15,254 bases of DNA from Pseudomonadota bacterium. GTDB lineage: Bacteria; Pseudomonadota; Alphaproteobacteria; Rhizobiales; Hyphomicrobiaceae. Under the pieces are notes generated by a model. The model did not search any database. It was not told where the DNA came from and saw only the letters and a list, made by a program, of their open reading frames with translations. The stretch covers positions 1 through 15,254 of the forward strand of contig JAEYYJ010000076.1 of NCBI GenBank assembly GCA_023430845.1, in the 5' to 3' direction. Within the stretch, counting starts at the first letter, position 1; each line of letters starts with the position of its first letter. The position numbers and the translations under genes were made by a program. Shown here piece after piece: positions 7,254 to 14,717 of this stretch.

Positions 7254-7424
7254 TCAATAGGTTACGGTCTCGCCCGAGACATCCGTCTTCTCCGCGTTTG
7301 CGAGTGCTGTTTGTGACTTGCCGCCTGCGATCACGGCAAGTGCCGGGTGCGCCACCGCCTTGTTCGCAGCGCTCCGCCGTTCTTCGTCGGCGACGTGGAT
7401 GTAAGCTTCCGTCATGCGGTAGCT
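7254..7424 (-). pseudogene. Tyrosine recombinase (integrase), C-terminal remnant
   Basis: The minus-strand frame ending at TGA 7254-7256 contains S-Y-R-M-T-E-A-Y-I-H-V-A-D-E-E-R-R-S-A-A. This is the closing motif of phage-type integrases, in which the Tyr of M-T-x-x-Y-x-H-V (codon 7401-7403) is the nucleophile that cuts DNA. Upstream of this the frame continues to 7607 but no longer resembles an integrase: the expected L-G-H before the Ser-Tyr-Arg block is replaced by V-I-K, and the rest of the catalytic domain (the Arg and His-x-x-Arg blocks) is absent. About 56 residues therefore survive. The stop codon lies only 6 bases from the CCA end of the tRNA-like half, the usual int-attP arrangement. 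It could instead be a chance resemblance, but position and motif agree. Confidence 0.6.
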
Positions 7425-7605
7425 CTTAATAACAATCATATAGCGGTCCTTGTGCTTGTCCTGTCCGGCGCGCCAACGTGCCCGCTGGCGGCGGCGCCCA
7501 AAACCGGCTAGGCACCCGGGAAACACACGACCATTGGCGACGTACGCCGGCAGCTCCACAGGGGCGCGGGCCGGCGCGTTGCCCGTATTCGAAAAGCCTC
7601 CGATC

Positions 7606-9630
7606 ATGACCTTCCCGTCAGTCCATCCAGCGCTCGGGCGCGCCCTTGTCGCGCGTGACTACACGGTCCCGACCTCCGTGCAGCTCGCTGTCCTCGAGTC
7701 GCAAGCGGCAGGGCGGGACTTGCTCGTCTCGGCCCAGACCGGCTCCGGGAAAACGGTGGCTTTTGGTCTGGCCATAGCCTCGACGCTGCTCGGTGAAGAC
7801 GAACGTCTGGCGCAGGCCGCCGAGCCGCTCGCCCTCATTGTCGCCCCCACGCGTGAGCTTGCCATGCAAGTGCAGCGCGAGCTCGACTGGCTCTATGGAG
7901 ATACCGGTGCACGCATCATGACGTGCGTCGGTGGCATGGACGTGCGCACGGAAGCACGCCAGCTCAGCAATGGCGCTCATATCGTGGTCGGAACGCCCGG
8001 ACGCCTGCGCGACCACTTGGAAAGGCGTCGGCTTGATCTGACCAAGCTTGCTGCCGTCGTGCTCGACGAGGCGGACGAGATGCTCGATCTCGGCTTCCGC
8101 GAGGATCTGGAATTCATCCTCGACGCAACGCCTGCGAACCGACAAACGCTGCTGTTTTCGGCCACCATGCCGCGCGACATCGAGGCGTTGGCCCGGCGCT
8201 ATCAGCGCGACGCTGTTCGCATCGAGACATCGAGGCGCAACGAGCAGCACGCCGACATCGACTATCGCGCAATGCGCGTCGTGCCGGGCGACACCGAGAA
8301 TGCCGTCGTCAATGTGCTGAGGTTCCATGAGGCGAGCGCCGCGATCGTATTCTGTTCGACGCGGGAAGCCGTGAAGCGGACGCACGCGCGCCTGGTGGAG
8401 CGCGGTTTTTCGGCCGTTGCTCTTTCGGGAGAGTTGACGCAGATCGAGCGCACGCACGCGCTGCAAGCCCTGCGCGATGGCCGCGCGCGCGTTCTCGTGG
8501 CGACGGATGTGGCAGCCCGCGGGCTGGACCTGCCTGCGCTCGCGCTCGTCATTCACGCCGATCTGCCCAACGATGCCGAGACGCTGCTTCATCGCTCGGG
8601 CCGCACGGGCCGGGCTGGCAAGAAGGGCTTGTGCGTGCTGATCGTGCCGTTCAACCGCCGGCGCAAAGCGGATGCGCTGCTGGCCGGCGCGAAGCTCAAG
8701 GTCACGTGGGGGCCGCCGCCCACGCCTGAGGAAATCCGCGCGCGCGATCAGGAACGGTTTCTGGCCAGCTCCATCTTCTCCGGTTCCGCGGCCGAAGAAG
8801 ACATGAAGCTCGTGCAAGTGCTGCAAGCTGGACGCACGGCCGACGAGATTGCACTCGCCCTGGTTCGCATGCATCGTGCGCAGCTTCCCGCACCAGAGGA
8901 TCTGACCGAGGATACCGGCCCGCCGCCGCGGCACGGTGATCGCGTTCGGGCCCCGCGGGAGCGGTACGAGCGCCGTCGGGATCGCGATCATGCGCGGCAG
9001 GATCGGCCCCCGCAGGATCGCGACGAGCGCGCGAGCCGGCGGGACAGTCGCGACAGTCGCCCCTCGCGCCCGGCACGGGACCTCGGCCGCGAGATGGTTT
9101 GGTTCCGTGTTGATATCGGACGTGAGCGCAACGCCGATCCTCGATGGCTGCTGCCACTTCTATGTCGTGCCGGCGCCGTGACGAAGTCCGAGATCGGCGC
9201 CATCAAGATTTTCGACCGCGACACACGCTTTCAGATCGCCGCCGAATTCGCTGATACGTTCGCTGACGCCGCGCGCTCGATGAAGCCCAACGAGGCACGG
9301 ATCTCGCGCATCGGCGCATCTATGGGAGACGATGTCGGTGTGCGCGGCAAGCCGCCACCCCACGCAAATCGACCGCGGCCTCGCGATGAGGCCAAGGCCG
9401 AAACTTCACCCGATCCCGAAACAGTTCCCCTCGCGAAAAAGCCATGGCGGGATCGGAATGACCGGAAGGCAGGCGGTCATCCCCATCGCAAAGGCGAGGC
9501 TCCGAAAAGCCGGACCAACGGCTCCAAGCCTTACGCCGGCCCGTCAGAAGCGCGGGGCAGGTACGACCCCGCAGCCAAATTTGCCCACAAGAAGAAGTCC
9601 AAGAAAGATCGTGCGCCTCCGCAGGGCTAG
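7606..9630 (+). CDS. DEAD-box RNA helicase with C-terminal DbpA-type RNA-binding domain
   Basis: This 674-residue protein has the full helicase set: Q motif (Y-T-V-P-T-S-V-Q, to residue 26), Walker A A-Q-T-G-S-G-K-T (43-50), P-T-R-E-L-A (81-86), T-P-G-R (130-133), D-E-A-D (154-157), S-A-T (185-187), the A-T-D-V-A-A-R-G-L-D block (299-308) and H-R-S-G-R-T-G-R (329-336). After the two RecA lobes comes a linker (about 435-495) made largely of Arg, Asp and Pro, presumably disordered. A DbpA-type RNA-binding domain follows (about 497-570; W-F-R-V-D-I-G, then I-G-A-I-K-I-F-D), and a Lys/Arg-rich tail ends the protein. In E. coli DbpA this domain binds hairpin 92 of 23S rRNA, so a role in large-subunit assembly is likely. 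ATG 7606 is chosen because family resemblance begins there (F-P-S-V-H-P-A-L-G-R-A-L); the open frame runs 52 codons further up but without resemblance. The ribosome site is weak. Confidence 0.93.
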   Translation: MTFPSVHPALGRALVARDYTVPTSVQLAVLESQAAGRDLLVSAQTGSGKTVAFGLAIASTLLGEDERLAQAAEPLALIVAPTRELAMQVQRELDWLYGDTGARIMTCVGGMDVRTEARQLSNGAHIVVGTPGRLRDHLERRRLDLTKLAAVVLDEADEMLDLGFREDLEFILDATPANRQTLLFSATMPRDIEALARRYQRDAVRIETSRRNEQHADIDYRAMRVVPGDTENAVVNVLRFHEASAAIVFCSTREAVKRTHARLVERGFSAVALSGELTQIERTHALQALRDGRARVLVATDVAARGLDLPALALVIHADLPNDAETLLHRSGRTGRAGKKGLCVLIVPFNRRRKADALLAGAKLKVTWGPPPTPEEIRARDQERFLASSIFSGSAAEEDMKLVQVLQAGRTADEIALALVRMHRAQLPAPEDLTEDTGPPPRHGDRVRAPRERYERRRDRDHARQDRPPQDRDERASRRDSRDSRPSRPARDLGREMVWFRVDIGRERNADPRWLLPLLCRAGAVTKSEIGAIKIFDRDTRFQIAAEFADTFADAARSMKPNEARISRIGASMGDDVGVRGKPPPHANRPRPRDEAKAETSPDPETVPLAKKPWRDRNDRKAGGHPHRKGEAPKSRTNGSKPYAGPSEARGRYDPAAKFAHKKKSKKDRAPPQG

Positions 9631-9657
9631 GCAACACCCACCCGATGTGAATGCCTT

Positions 9658-9692
9658 GCAGGCGCCTTGAAGTAACCGATCGGCGCCCCTGC
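9658..9692 (+). terminator. Possible terminator after the helicase gene
   Basis: GCAGG (9658-9662) pairs with CCTGC (9688-9692) and CGCC (9663-9666) with GGCG (9682-9685), leaving a 2-base bulge and a 15-base loop. It starts 28 bases after the helicase stop. No T run follows, so termination here would be weak or Rho-assisted. Confidence 0.35.
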
Positions 9693-9786
9693 ATCTGCTT
9701 GAACTCGTTGCCTTAATCAGCAAACGGCGGGCGGACTAGGTTCTTCGGAGCCGATGAGGCGCTTACGCCGAAGGTTGAGACCCCAA

Positions 9787-9806
9787 GGTATTGCATGTGG
9801 CATACC
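9787..9806 (+). promoter_or_regulatory. Candidate operator: GGTAT-N10-ATACC dyad upstream of dctP
   Basis: GGTAT (9787-9791) and ATACC (9802-9806) form a perfect inverted repeat with centres about one and a half helical turns apart, 67 bases before the dctP start. GntR- and LysR-type regulators, common for TRAP operons, bind dyads of this general sort. No regulator gene is in the window and no clear promoter hexamers were seen, so this remains a candidate only. Confidence 0.25.
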
Positions 9807-9872
9807 AGCCGTGTCATCCTTCCTCTCAATAACGAGTGTCGGCAAAGACCGACCCATTCAGGAGGAAGGCCC

Positions 9873-11003
9873 ATGTCAAAATCATCTGAACCCGTCAACC
9901 GTCGCCGATTTCTCAAAGGCGGCGCGCTGGCGGCAGCTGCTGCAGCCGGCACGGTCGCCATGCCGAATGTGTCCCGCGCTCAAACCGCAACCCTGAAGAT
10001 GCAGGGCTCGTGGGGCGCCAAGGACGTGTTCAACGAGATGGCGATCGATTACGTCGACCGCGTCAACAAGATGGGTGGCGGTCGCCTGAAGATCGACTAT
10101 CTCGTCGGCGGCGCCGTTGTGCATCCCTTTCAAGTGTTCGACGCGGTGCATGGCGGCCAGCTCGACGCCGCGCATACCGTGCCGGTCTATTGGTACGGCA
10201 AGCACAAGGCCGCGTCGCTGTTTGGCACGGGGCCCGTGTTCGGCTTCAATGCCAACGAGGGTCTGGGCTGGATCCACAATGGCGGCGGCAAAGAGCTGTA
10301 CGAAGAGCTCCAGACGCAGATCATGAAGGTCGACATCAAGAGCTTCTTCGCGATGCCGCAGCCGACGCAGCCGCTCGGCTGGTTCAAGAAGCCAATCACG
10401 TCGGCCGATCAGCTCAAGGGCCTCAAGTACCGCACGGTTGGTCTGGCGGCCGATCTTTTCCAGGCATTGGGGGCATCGGTTGCGCAGCTTCCCGGCGGCG
10501 AGATCGTGCCGGCCATGGAGCGCGGTGTTATCGACGGGTTCGAGTTCAACAACCCGACGTCCGACCGCCGCTTCGGCGCCCAGGACGTTGCCAAGAACTA
10601 CATGCTGGGCAGCCACCATCAGGCTACCGAATACTTCGAGATCATGTTCAAGCGCTCGAAGTTCACGGCACTGCCGGCCGAGCAACAGGCGATCCTTCAA
10701 TACGGCGCCGAGGCCGTCTCTTCCGCCAACGAGTGGAAGGCGATGGACTATTACTCGAAGGATCTCCAGGAGCTGATCAGCAAGGACAAAGTCAACGTCG
10801 TCCGCACGCCGCAAGCGGTGTTCGACGCCCAGATCAAAGCCTGGGATGGACTGATCGAGACTCTCGGTAAAGACCCCTACATGAAGAAGGTGATGGACTC
10901 CCAGAAGGAGTGGGTGCGTCGCGTGGTGTACTACAACATGAACAATGCCACCGACTACAAGGGCGCCTTCAACCATCACTTCCCGGGCGTGCTGAAGATC
11001 TAA
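9873..11003 (+). CDS. dctP: TRAP transporter substrate-binding protein (DctP family, TakP-like)
   Basis: This 376-residue periplasmic protein opens with a twin-arginine signal (N-R-R-R-F-L-K-G-G at about 9-17, Ala-rich core, likely cut after S-R-A at about 36). The mature part has the two-lobed DctP fold. Its second lobe carries L-K-Y-R-T-V-G, whose Arg in this family usually contacts the substrate carboxylate, then L-P-G-G-E-I-V-P-A-M-E-R-G-V-I-D-G-F-E-F. That signature is typical of the TakP/FcbT1 branch, whose members bind 2-oxo acids, lactate or aromatic acids, often with a metal ion. The exact ligand is not readable. ATG 9873 is fixed by a strong AGGAGGA site at 9860-9866 and by the signal peptide. 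It is the first gene of a run that continues with the two permease subunits, an amidase and a small membrane protein. Confidence 0.93.
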   Translation: MSKSSEPVNRRRFLKGGALAAAAAAGTVAMPNVSRAQTATLKMQGSWGAKDVFNEMAIDYVDRVNKMGGGRLKIDYLVGGAVVHPFQVFDAVHGGQLDAAHTVPVYWYGKHKAASLFGTGPVFGFNANEGLGWIHNGGGKELYEELQTQIMKVDIKSFFAMPQPTQPLGWFKKPITSADQLKGLKYRTVGLAADLFQALGASVAQLPGGEIVPAMERGVIDGFEFNNPTSDRRFGAQDVAKNYMLGSHHQATEYFEIMFKRSKFTALPAEQQAILQYGAEAVSSANEWKAMDYYSKDLQELISKDKVNVVRTPQAVFDAQIKAWDGLIETLGKDPYMKKVMDSQKEWVRRVVYYNMNNATDYKGAFNHHFPGVLKI

Positions 11004-11034
11004 AGCAGTTCTGGCATTCCATGCCATGGCGAAG

Positions 11035-11070
11035 TATCGGGCGGCGTAACGTTGCGCCGCCCGATATTTT
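11035..11070 (+). terminator. Intercistronic terminator/attenuator between dctP and dctQ
   Basis: A perfect 12-bp, GC-rich stem (11035-11046 with 11055-11066) encloses the 8-base loop TAACGTTG and is followed by TTTT. It lies 31 bases after the dctP stop and 44 before dctQ. A hairpin in this place would end part of the transcripts or protect the dctP message, giving more binding protein than permease, as is usual for such operons. A smaller hairpin (GGCAT/ATGCC near 11013-11025) precedes it. Confidence 0.72.
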
Positions 11071-11114
11071 GACGACAGCACTCTGGGCGGCGCCCGCCGC
11101 GGATCGGTGCAAAA

Positions 11115-11717
11115 ATGAAAAATTTCCTCTTCTTCATCGACTCGCTCAGCACTTGGACGGGTAAGGCGTTCGCTTGGCTTATCCTGGTCCTCACGCTCGG
11201 TGTGAGCTACGAGGTTCTCGTTCGATATGCGTTTCGTGCGCCGACCACCTGGGCCTTCGACTTCAGCTACATCAACTACGGCGCGCTGTTCCTCATGGCT
11301 GGCGCCTATACGCTTTCGCGCGGCGGGCACGTCCGCGCCGACGTCGTCTACCGCTTCTTCAAGCCGAGGACGCAGGCGAGCATCGATCTTGTCCTGTACA
11401 TCATCTTCTTTCTGCCGGCCGTCGCAGCGCTCATCTATTCCGGATGGCACTACGCCGCCTTTTCCATCCGCTTCAAGGAGGTGAGCATCTTCAGCCCGGC
11501 CGGTATTCCGATCTTTCCGCTGAAGGCCCTCATTCCCGTGACCGGTGTGCTCCTCCTGCTCCAGGGCATCGCCGAGATCATCCGGTGCATCATCTGCATT
11601 CGAGAGGGGGACTGGCCGCAGCGTCTTCACGACGTGGAGGAAACCGAGAGCGTGGTCATCCGCGAGCGTTTGGAGCAGCAGGAGCCGACGCTCCAAAATC
11701 CGTCCAAGGGGGGGTAA
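11115..11717 (+). CDS. dctQ: TRAP transporter small permease subunit (DctQ family)
   Basis: This 200-residue inner-membrane protein has four hydrophobic helices (about 17-37, 52-70, 93-115 and 136-158). It has the DctQ features of the FcbT2/COG4665-like branch: Y-E-V-L-V-R-Y-A-F-R-A-P-T-T-W-A after helix 1, then G-A-Y-T-L-S-R-G-G-H-V-R-A-D-V-V-Y, and a final cytoplasmic tail of about 40 polar residues. DctQ pairs with DctM and contacts the binding protein; the TRAP system is driven by a sodium gradient, not by ATP. The start at ATG 11115 has only a poor ribosome site. This fits lower expression than dctP, from which it is also separated by a terminator-like hairpin. The stop is 2 bases before the dctM start. 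Confidence 0.92.
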   Translation: MKNFLFFIDSLSTWTGKAFAWLILVLTLGVSYEVLVRYAFRAPTTWAFDFSYINYGALFLMAGAYTLSRGGHVRADVVYRFFKPRTQASIDLVLYIIFFLPAVAALIYSGWHYAAFSIRFKEVSIFSPAGIPIFPLKALIPVTGVLLLLQGIAEIIRCIICIREGDWPQRLHDVEETESVVIRERLEQQEPTLQNPSKGG

Positions 11718-11719
11718 GC

Positions 11720-13069
11720 ATGTCCGACCCGGCAGTTGGCATGCTGATGTTGGGGCTGTTCGTCTTCATCATCATGCTGGGTTTCCCGATTGCCTTCACG
11801 CTCATCGCGATGGGCGTCGGCTTCGGTTTCTACGCCTATTACGTTCCCGCTCAGGCCTTCTTCGAGAACAGGGTATTCACGCTCCTGGTTCAGAAGACGT
11901 TCGAGGTCACATCGAACGACACCCTCATAGCGGTGCCGTTATTCCTGTTCATGGGATACCTCATAGAACGCGCGAACATTCTCGACCGGCTCTTTCATGC
12001 GTTGCAGCTGTCAATGGCGCGCGTACCGGGCGCGCTCGCCGTCGCAACAATGATCACGTGCGCGATGTTTGCGACAGCGACGGGTATCGTGGGCGCGGTC
12101 GTGACGCTCATGGGACTGCTGGCGCTGCCGGCCATGCTGCGCGCGGGTTACGACATCAAGCTCTCGACGGGCGTCGTGTGTGCCGGTGGCTGCCTCGGCA
12201 TTCTCATTCCGCCGAGCATTCTGCTGATCGTGTACGCTGCGACGGCAGGCGTATCGGCGGTGAAGCTCTATGCCGCGGCATTCTTCCCGGGGTTCCTGCT
12301 CGCGGGTCTCTACATCGGATACATCATACTGCGGGCCGTCATTAATCCGGCACTCGCGCCGAAACTCCCCAAGGAGCAAACGGACGTTCCGACACTCGTC
12401 GTCATGAAAGCTCTGGCGACATCATTTTTGCCTCTCGCCATTCTCATCGTCTGCGTGCTCGGCGCGATCCTCTTCGGCCTTGCAACACCATCTGAAGCCG
12501 CGGCGGCGGGCGCACTCGCGAGCCTCGTGCTCGCAGCCGCCTATCGCGCTCTAAACTACGAGATGCTGAAGGAGTCCGTCTATCTAACGGCGCGTGCCAC
12601 CGCGATGGTCTGCTATCTCTTCATCGGGTCATGGACTTTCGCGTCCGTGTTCGCGATTCTCGGCGGTCAGCAAGTCGTGGAGGATTTCATCCTCGGCCTC
12701 AATCTCAGTCCAATTCAGTTTCTGCTGATGACCCAAGCCATCATCTTCCTTCTGGGCTGGCCGCTGGAATGGACCGAGATCATCGTCATCTTCGTTCCGA
12801 TCTTCCTGCCGCTGCTGGACAACTTCGGGATCGATCCGATCTTCTTCGGCATTCTGGTCGCTCTAAACACGCAGACGGCCTTCAATACGCCGCCGGTTGC
12901 GATGGCCGCGTTCTACCTGAAAGGCGTCGCGCCACCGCAGGTCGAACTCACGCACATCTTCAGGGGCGCGCTGCCATTCGTCGGGATGGTGTTTATTACA
13001 ATGTTCCTGGTCTACGTTTTTCCAGGCATTGCTCTATGGCTGCCCGACTACCTCTACACGTCACGATAA
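11720..13069 (+). CDS. dctM: TRAP transporter large permease subunit (DctM family)
   Basis: This 449-residue protein has about twelve hydrophobic segments. Family hallmarks are the opening G-F-P-I-A-F-T-L, S-N-D-T-L-I-A-V-P-L-F-L-F-M-G, the G-C-L-G-I-L-I-P-P-S turn, G-L-A-T-P-S-E-A-A-A-A-G-A, and N-T-Q-T-A-F-N-T-P-P-V near the end. DctM forms the elevator-type membrane pathway that carries the substrate with sodium. ATG 11720 is preferred because the family N terminus begins there and the GGGGGGG run at the end of dctQ (about 11708-11714) serves as its ribosome site, so translation of the two permease genes is probably coupled. The stop is followed by AAGGAG and then by the 7-codon mini-frame and amidase start. 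Confidence 0.94.
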   Translation: MSDPAVGMLMLGLFVFIIMLGFPIAFTLIAMGVGFGFYAYYVPAQAFFENRVFTLLVQKTFEVTSNDTLIAVPLFLFMGYLIERANILDRLFHALQLSMARVPGALAVATMITCAMFATATGIVGAVVTLMGLLALPAMLRAGYDIKLSTGVVCAGGCLGILIPPSILLIVYAATAGVSAVKLYAAAFFPGFLLAGLYIGYIILRAVINPALAPKLPKEQTDVPTLVVMKALATSFLPLAILIVCVLGAILFGLATPSEAAAAGALASLVLAAAYRALNYEMLKESVYLTARATAMVCYLFIGSWTFASVFAILGGQQVVEDFILGLNLSPIQFLLMTQAIIFLLGWPLEWTEIIVIFVPIFLPLLDNFGIDPIFFGILVALNTQTAFNTPPVAMAAFYLKGVAPPQVELTHIFRGALPFVGMVFITMFLVYVFPGIALWLPDYLYTSR

Positions 13070-13077
13070 GGAGCGGC

Positions 13078-13101
13078 ATGATGGTGGTGCTTGAAGGATG
13101 A
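13078..13101 (+). other. Seven-codon mini-ORF overlapping the amidase start (possible coupling element)
   Basis: ATG ATG GTG GTG CTT GAA GGA TGA (M-M-V-V-L-E-G) follows a good TAAGGAG site that overlaps the dctM stop. Its TGA (13099-13101) overlaps the amidase ATG (13098-13100) as ATGA. A ribosome ending here would sit exactly on the amidase start, and GAAGG within the mini-frame could act as a second ribosome site. A coupling role is inference; it may simply be a by-product of the tight gene junction. Confidence 0.35.
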
Positions 13102-14495
13102 CGCGTTTAGCGGATCTCGGTTTGACAGATGCGGCGGCGGCCGTCCGGGGAGGGCGCACCACTGCCGTCGAGCTGACCGAAGATTGCCTGCGTCGCGTGG
13201 AGGAGGTCGACGGCGGTATCCAGGCGTGGGCCTTCCTCGACTCCGAGCACGCGCTTCGGCAGGCGCGGGCGGCCGATGGGCATCGCATGGCAGGCGCTCC
13301 GCTCGGCCCCCTTCATGGCGTGCCGGTCGGCATCAAGGATATATTCGACACGTCCGACTATCCAACCGAGTTCGGCTCGGCGCTCTGGCAAGGTCGCACG
13401 CCGCGCGAGGATGCCGTCGCCGTCGCGCGCTTACGTGCTGCCGGCGCGATCATCCTCGGAAAGACGGTGACGACCGAGTACGCCTACTTTCATCCGGGCA
13501 AGACCCGAAACCCGCACGATCCCAAGCGCACACCTGGCGGATCTTCGAGCGGGTCGGCGGCCGCTGTCGCTGCGGGAATGGTGCCGGCGGCCATTGGATC
13601 GCAGACGAACGGCTCGGTTGTTAGGCCCGCATCCTTCTGCGGCGTCGTCGGCTTCAAGCCGACGCATGGCCTCATCCCGCGCACGGGGGCCATGCTGCTC
13701 TCGCGCGCACTCGATCATGTGGGTGTGTTCACCCGCTCCGTCGCCGACGCCGCACTCATGGCCGATGTCCTCGCAGGGTACGACGCCGATGATCCGGATA
13801 CACGTCCTGTGGCGGGGGGCCATCTCGCATCTGCCGCCGCCAGCGAACCGCCGTTGCCGCCGCGCTTTGCGTTCGTCAAGGGGCCTGCGTGGAAGGCAGC
13901 GGATCCCTATCTCGATGAGGCCTTCGCCGAGCTTGTCGCGGCGCTCGGCGAGAACGTGAGTGCGGTTGATATCGGTAGCTCATTCAATCGCGGCATCGAT
14001 TTCCACGGCACGGTCATGGCAGCCGACATGGCGCACAACTTCCGTCGCGATCTTGCCAATGGTGGCGATGCACTGAGCCCTCAACTTCGCGAACTGCTCT
14101 TGCGCGGCCAGAAGATCAGCGCGTTCGACTATCTCGAAGCGGTGTCGGCAGCCGAGGGGTTCAATCGGCTCCTCGATGATGTCTTCAACGAGTATGACGC
14201 CATTCTGACGTCGTCGTCTCCGGGCGAAGCACCGATCGGCACCGCGACAGGCAATCCGGCCTTCTGTTCGCTCTGGACTTATCTCGGCACACCCGCCGTC
14301 TCGCTGCCCCTGCTCGCCGGACCCAATGGACTGCCGGTTGGCGTTCAGCTCATCGGGCGTCGCGGCAATGATGCGCGCCTCCTGAGATCTGCCCGCTGGC
14401 TTGCCCGGCATGTCGCCGATGACGGTGGACGCAAGAAGTCATCCCCGCAACCCAAAAGCTCCGGCCGCCGGACCGGCCGAGGGAGGTCCAAGTGA
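13098..14495 (+). CDS. Amidase signature family hydrolase
   Basis: This 465-residue enzyme of the Ser-cisSer-Lys family hydrolyses carboxamides to acids and ammonia. Visible catalytic residues are Lys80 (G-V-P-V-G-I-K-D), cis-Ser150 in G-G-S-S-S-G-S, and the nucleophile Ser173 in Q-T-N-G-S-V-V-R-P. The usual T-G-G-S is T-N-G-S here, as in a known subgroup of the family, so it should be active. [10 protein letters not shown] follows as expected. The length matches single-domain amidases. The last 23 residues are a Lys/Arg/Ser tail with no family resemblance. A stop at 13092-13094 in this frame rules out an earlier start, so ATG 13098 holds. It follows dctM by 28 bases, which suggests the enzyme acts on the imported compound or a product of it. 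No signal peptide, so cytoplasmic. Substrate unknown. Confidence 0.92.
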   Translation: MTRLADLGLTDAAAAVRGGRTTAVELTEDCLRRVEEVDGGIQAWAFLDSEHALRQARAADGHRMAGAPLGPLHGVPVGIKDIFDTSDYPTEFGSALWQGRTPREDAVAVARLRAAGAIILGKTVTTEYAYFHPGKTRNPHDPKRTPGGSSSGSAAAVAAGMVPAAIGSQTNGSVVRPASFCGVVGFKPTHGLIPRTGAMLLSRALDHVGVFTRSVADAALMADVLAGYDADDPDTRPVAGGHLASAAASEPPLPPRFAFVKGPAWKAADPYLDEAFAELVAALGENVSAVDIGSSFNRGIDFHGTVMAADMAHNFRRDLANGGDALSPQLRELLLRGQKISAFDYLEAVSAAEGFNRLLDDVFNEYDAILTSSSPGEAPIGTATGNPAFCSLWTYLGTPAVSLPLLAGPNGLPVGVQLIGRRGNDARLLRSARWLARHVADDGGRKKSSPQPKSSGRRTGRGRSK

Positions 14496-14659
14496 CGAAT
14501 TTCATCACAGGCATCATCGGCATTGTGCTGGTAGTCAGCTTCCTGGGCTTCATGCTGGTCTGGGTGCCGGCGCCGCCGCTGATCGTCATTGTCGTGCTTG
14601 TCATGGGGCTGCTGATCGTCGACTTTGTACAGTCGCTGCGCTCAGGCAACGGCAGATGA
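14492..14659 (+). CDS. 55-residue two-helix membrane protein, GTG start overlapping the amidase stop
   Basis: GTG 14492 overlaps the amidase stop as GTGA and has an excellent ribosome site (GGGAGG at 14481-14486). The product begins [11 protein letters not shown] and has two hydrophobic helices (about residues 4-24 and 28-46) joined by V-P-A-P-P. It ends in a short polar tail (Q-S-L-R-S-G-N-G-R) before TGA 14657-14659. The non-ATG start and short length make it easy to miss. Ribosome site, overlap and clean amphipathic ends argue that it is real. No function is known. Its place at the end of a TRAP-amidase run suggests a link with the transporter, or an accessory role at the membrane. Confidence 0.75.
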   Translation: MTNFITGIIGIVLVVSFLGFMLVWVPAPPLIVIVVLVMGLLIVDFVQSLRSGNGR

Positions 14660-14717
14660 GGAAGGCTTTCCCTCTCCAAGAGGAGCAGCGCGCGGACCGG
14701 GCTTTCGGCCGGCGCAT

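Noticed and set aside
7450..7605. A 52-codon N-terminal extension of the DEAD-box helicase
   Set aside because: It is open by frame only; family resemblance starts at ATG 7606, and the upstream part overlaps the stretch left by the deleted integrase.
7618..8991. A 457-codon open frame on the minus strand opposite the helicase
   Set aside because: Same cause: antisense of a GC-rich gene, without recognisable domains or a ribosome site.
9882..11696. A 604-codon open frame on the minus strand opposite dctP and dctQ
   Set aside because: It is the mirror of GC-rich codons on the other strand, rich in Arg, His and Asp, with no family motif; dctP and dctQ are unmistakable on the plus strand.
13605..13625. 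Inactive amidase because the expected Gly-Gly-Ser is Asn-Gly-Ser
   Set aside because: The nucleophilic Ser, cis-Ser and Lys are all present, and Thr-Asn-Gly-Ser with the same following residues is a known subgroup pattern.
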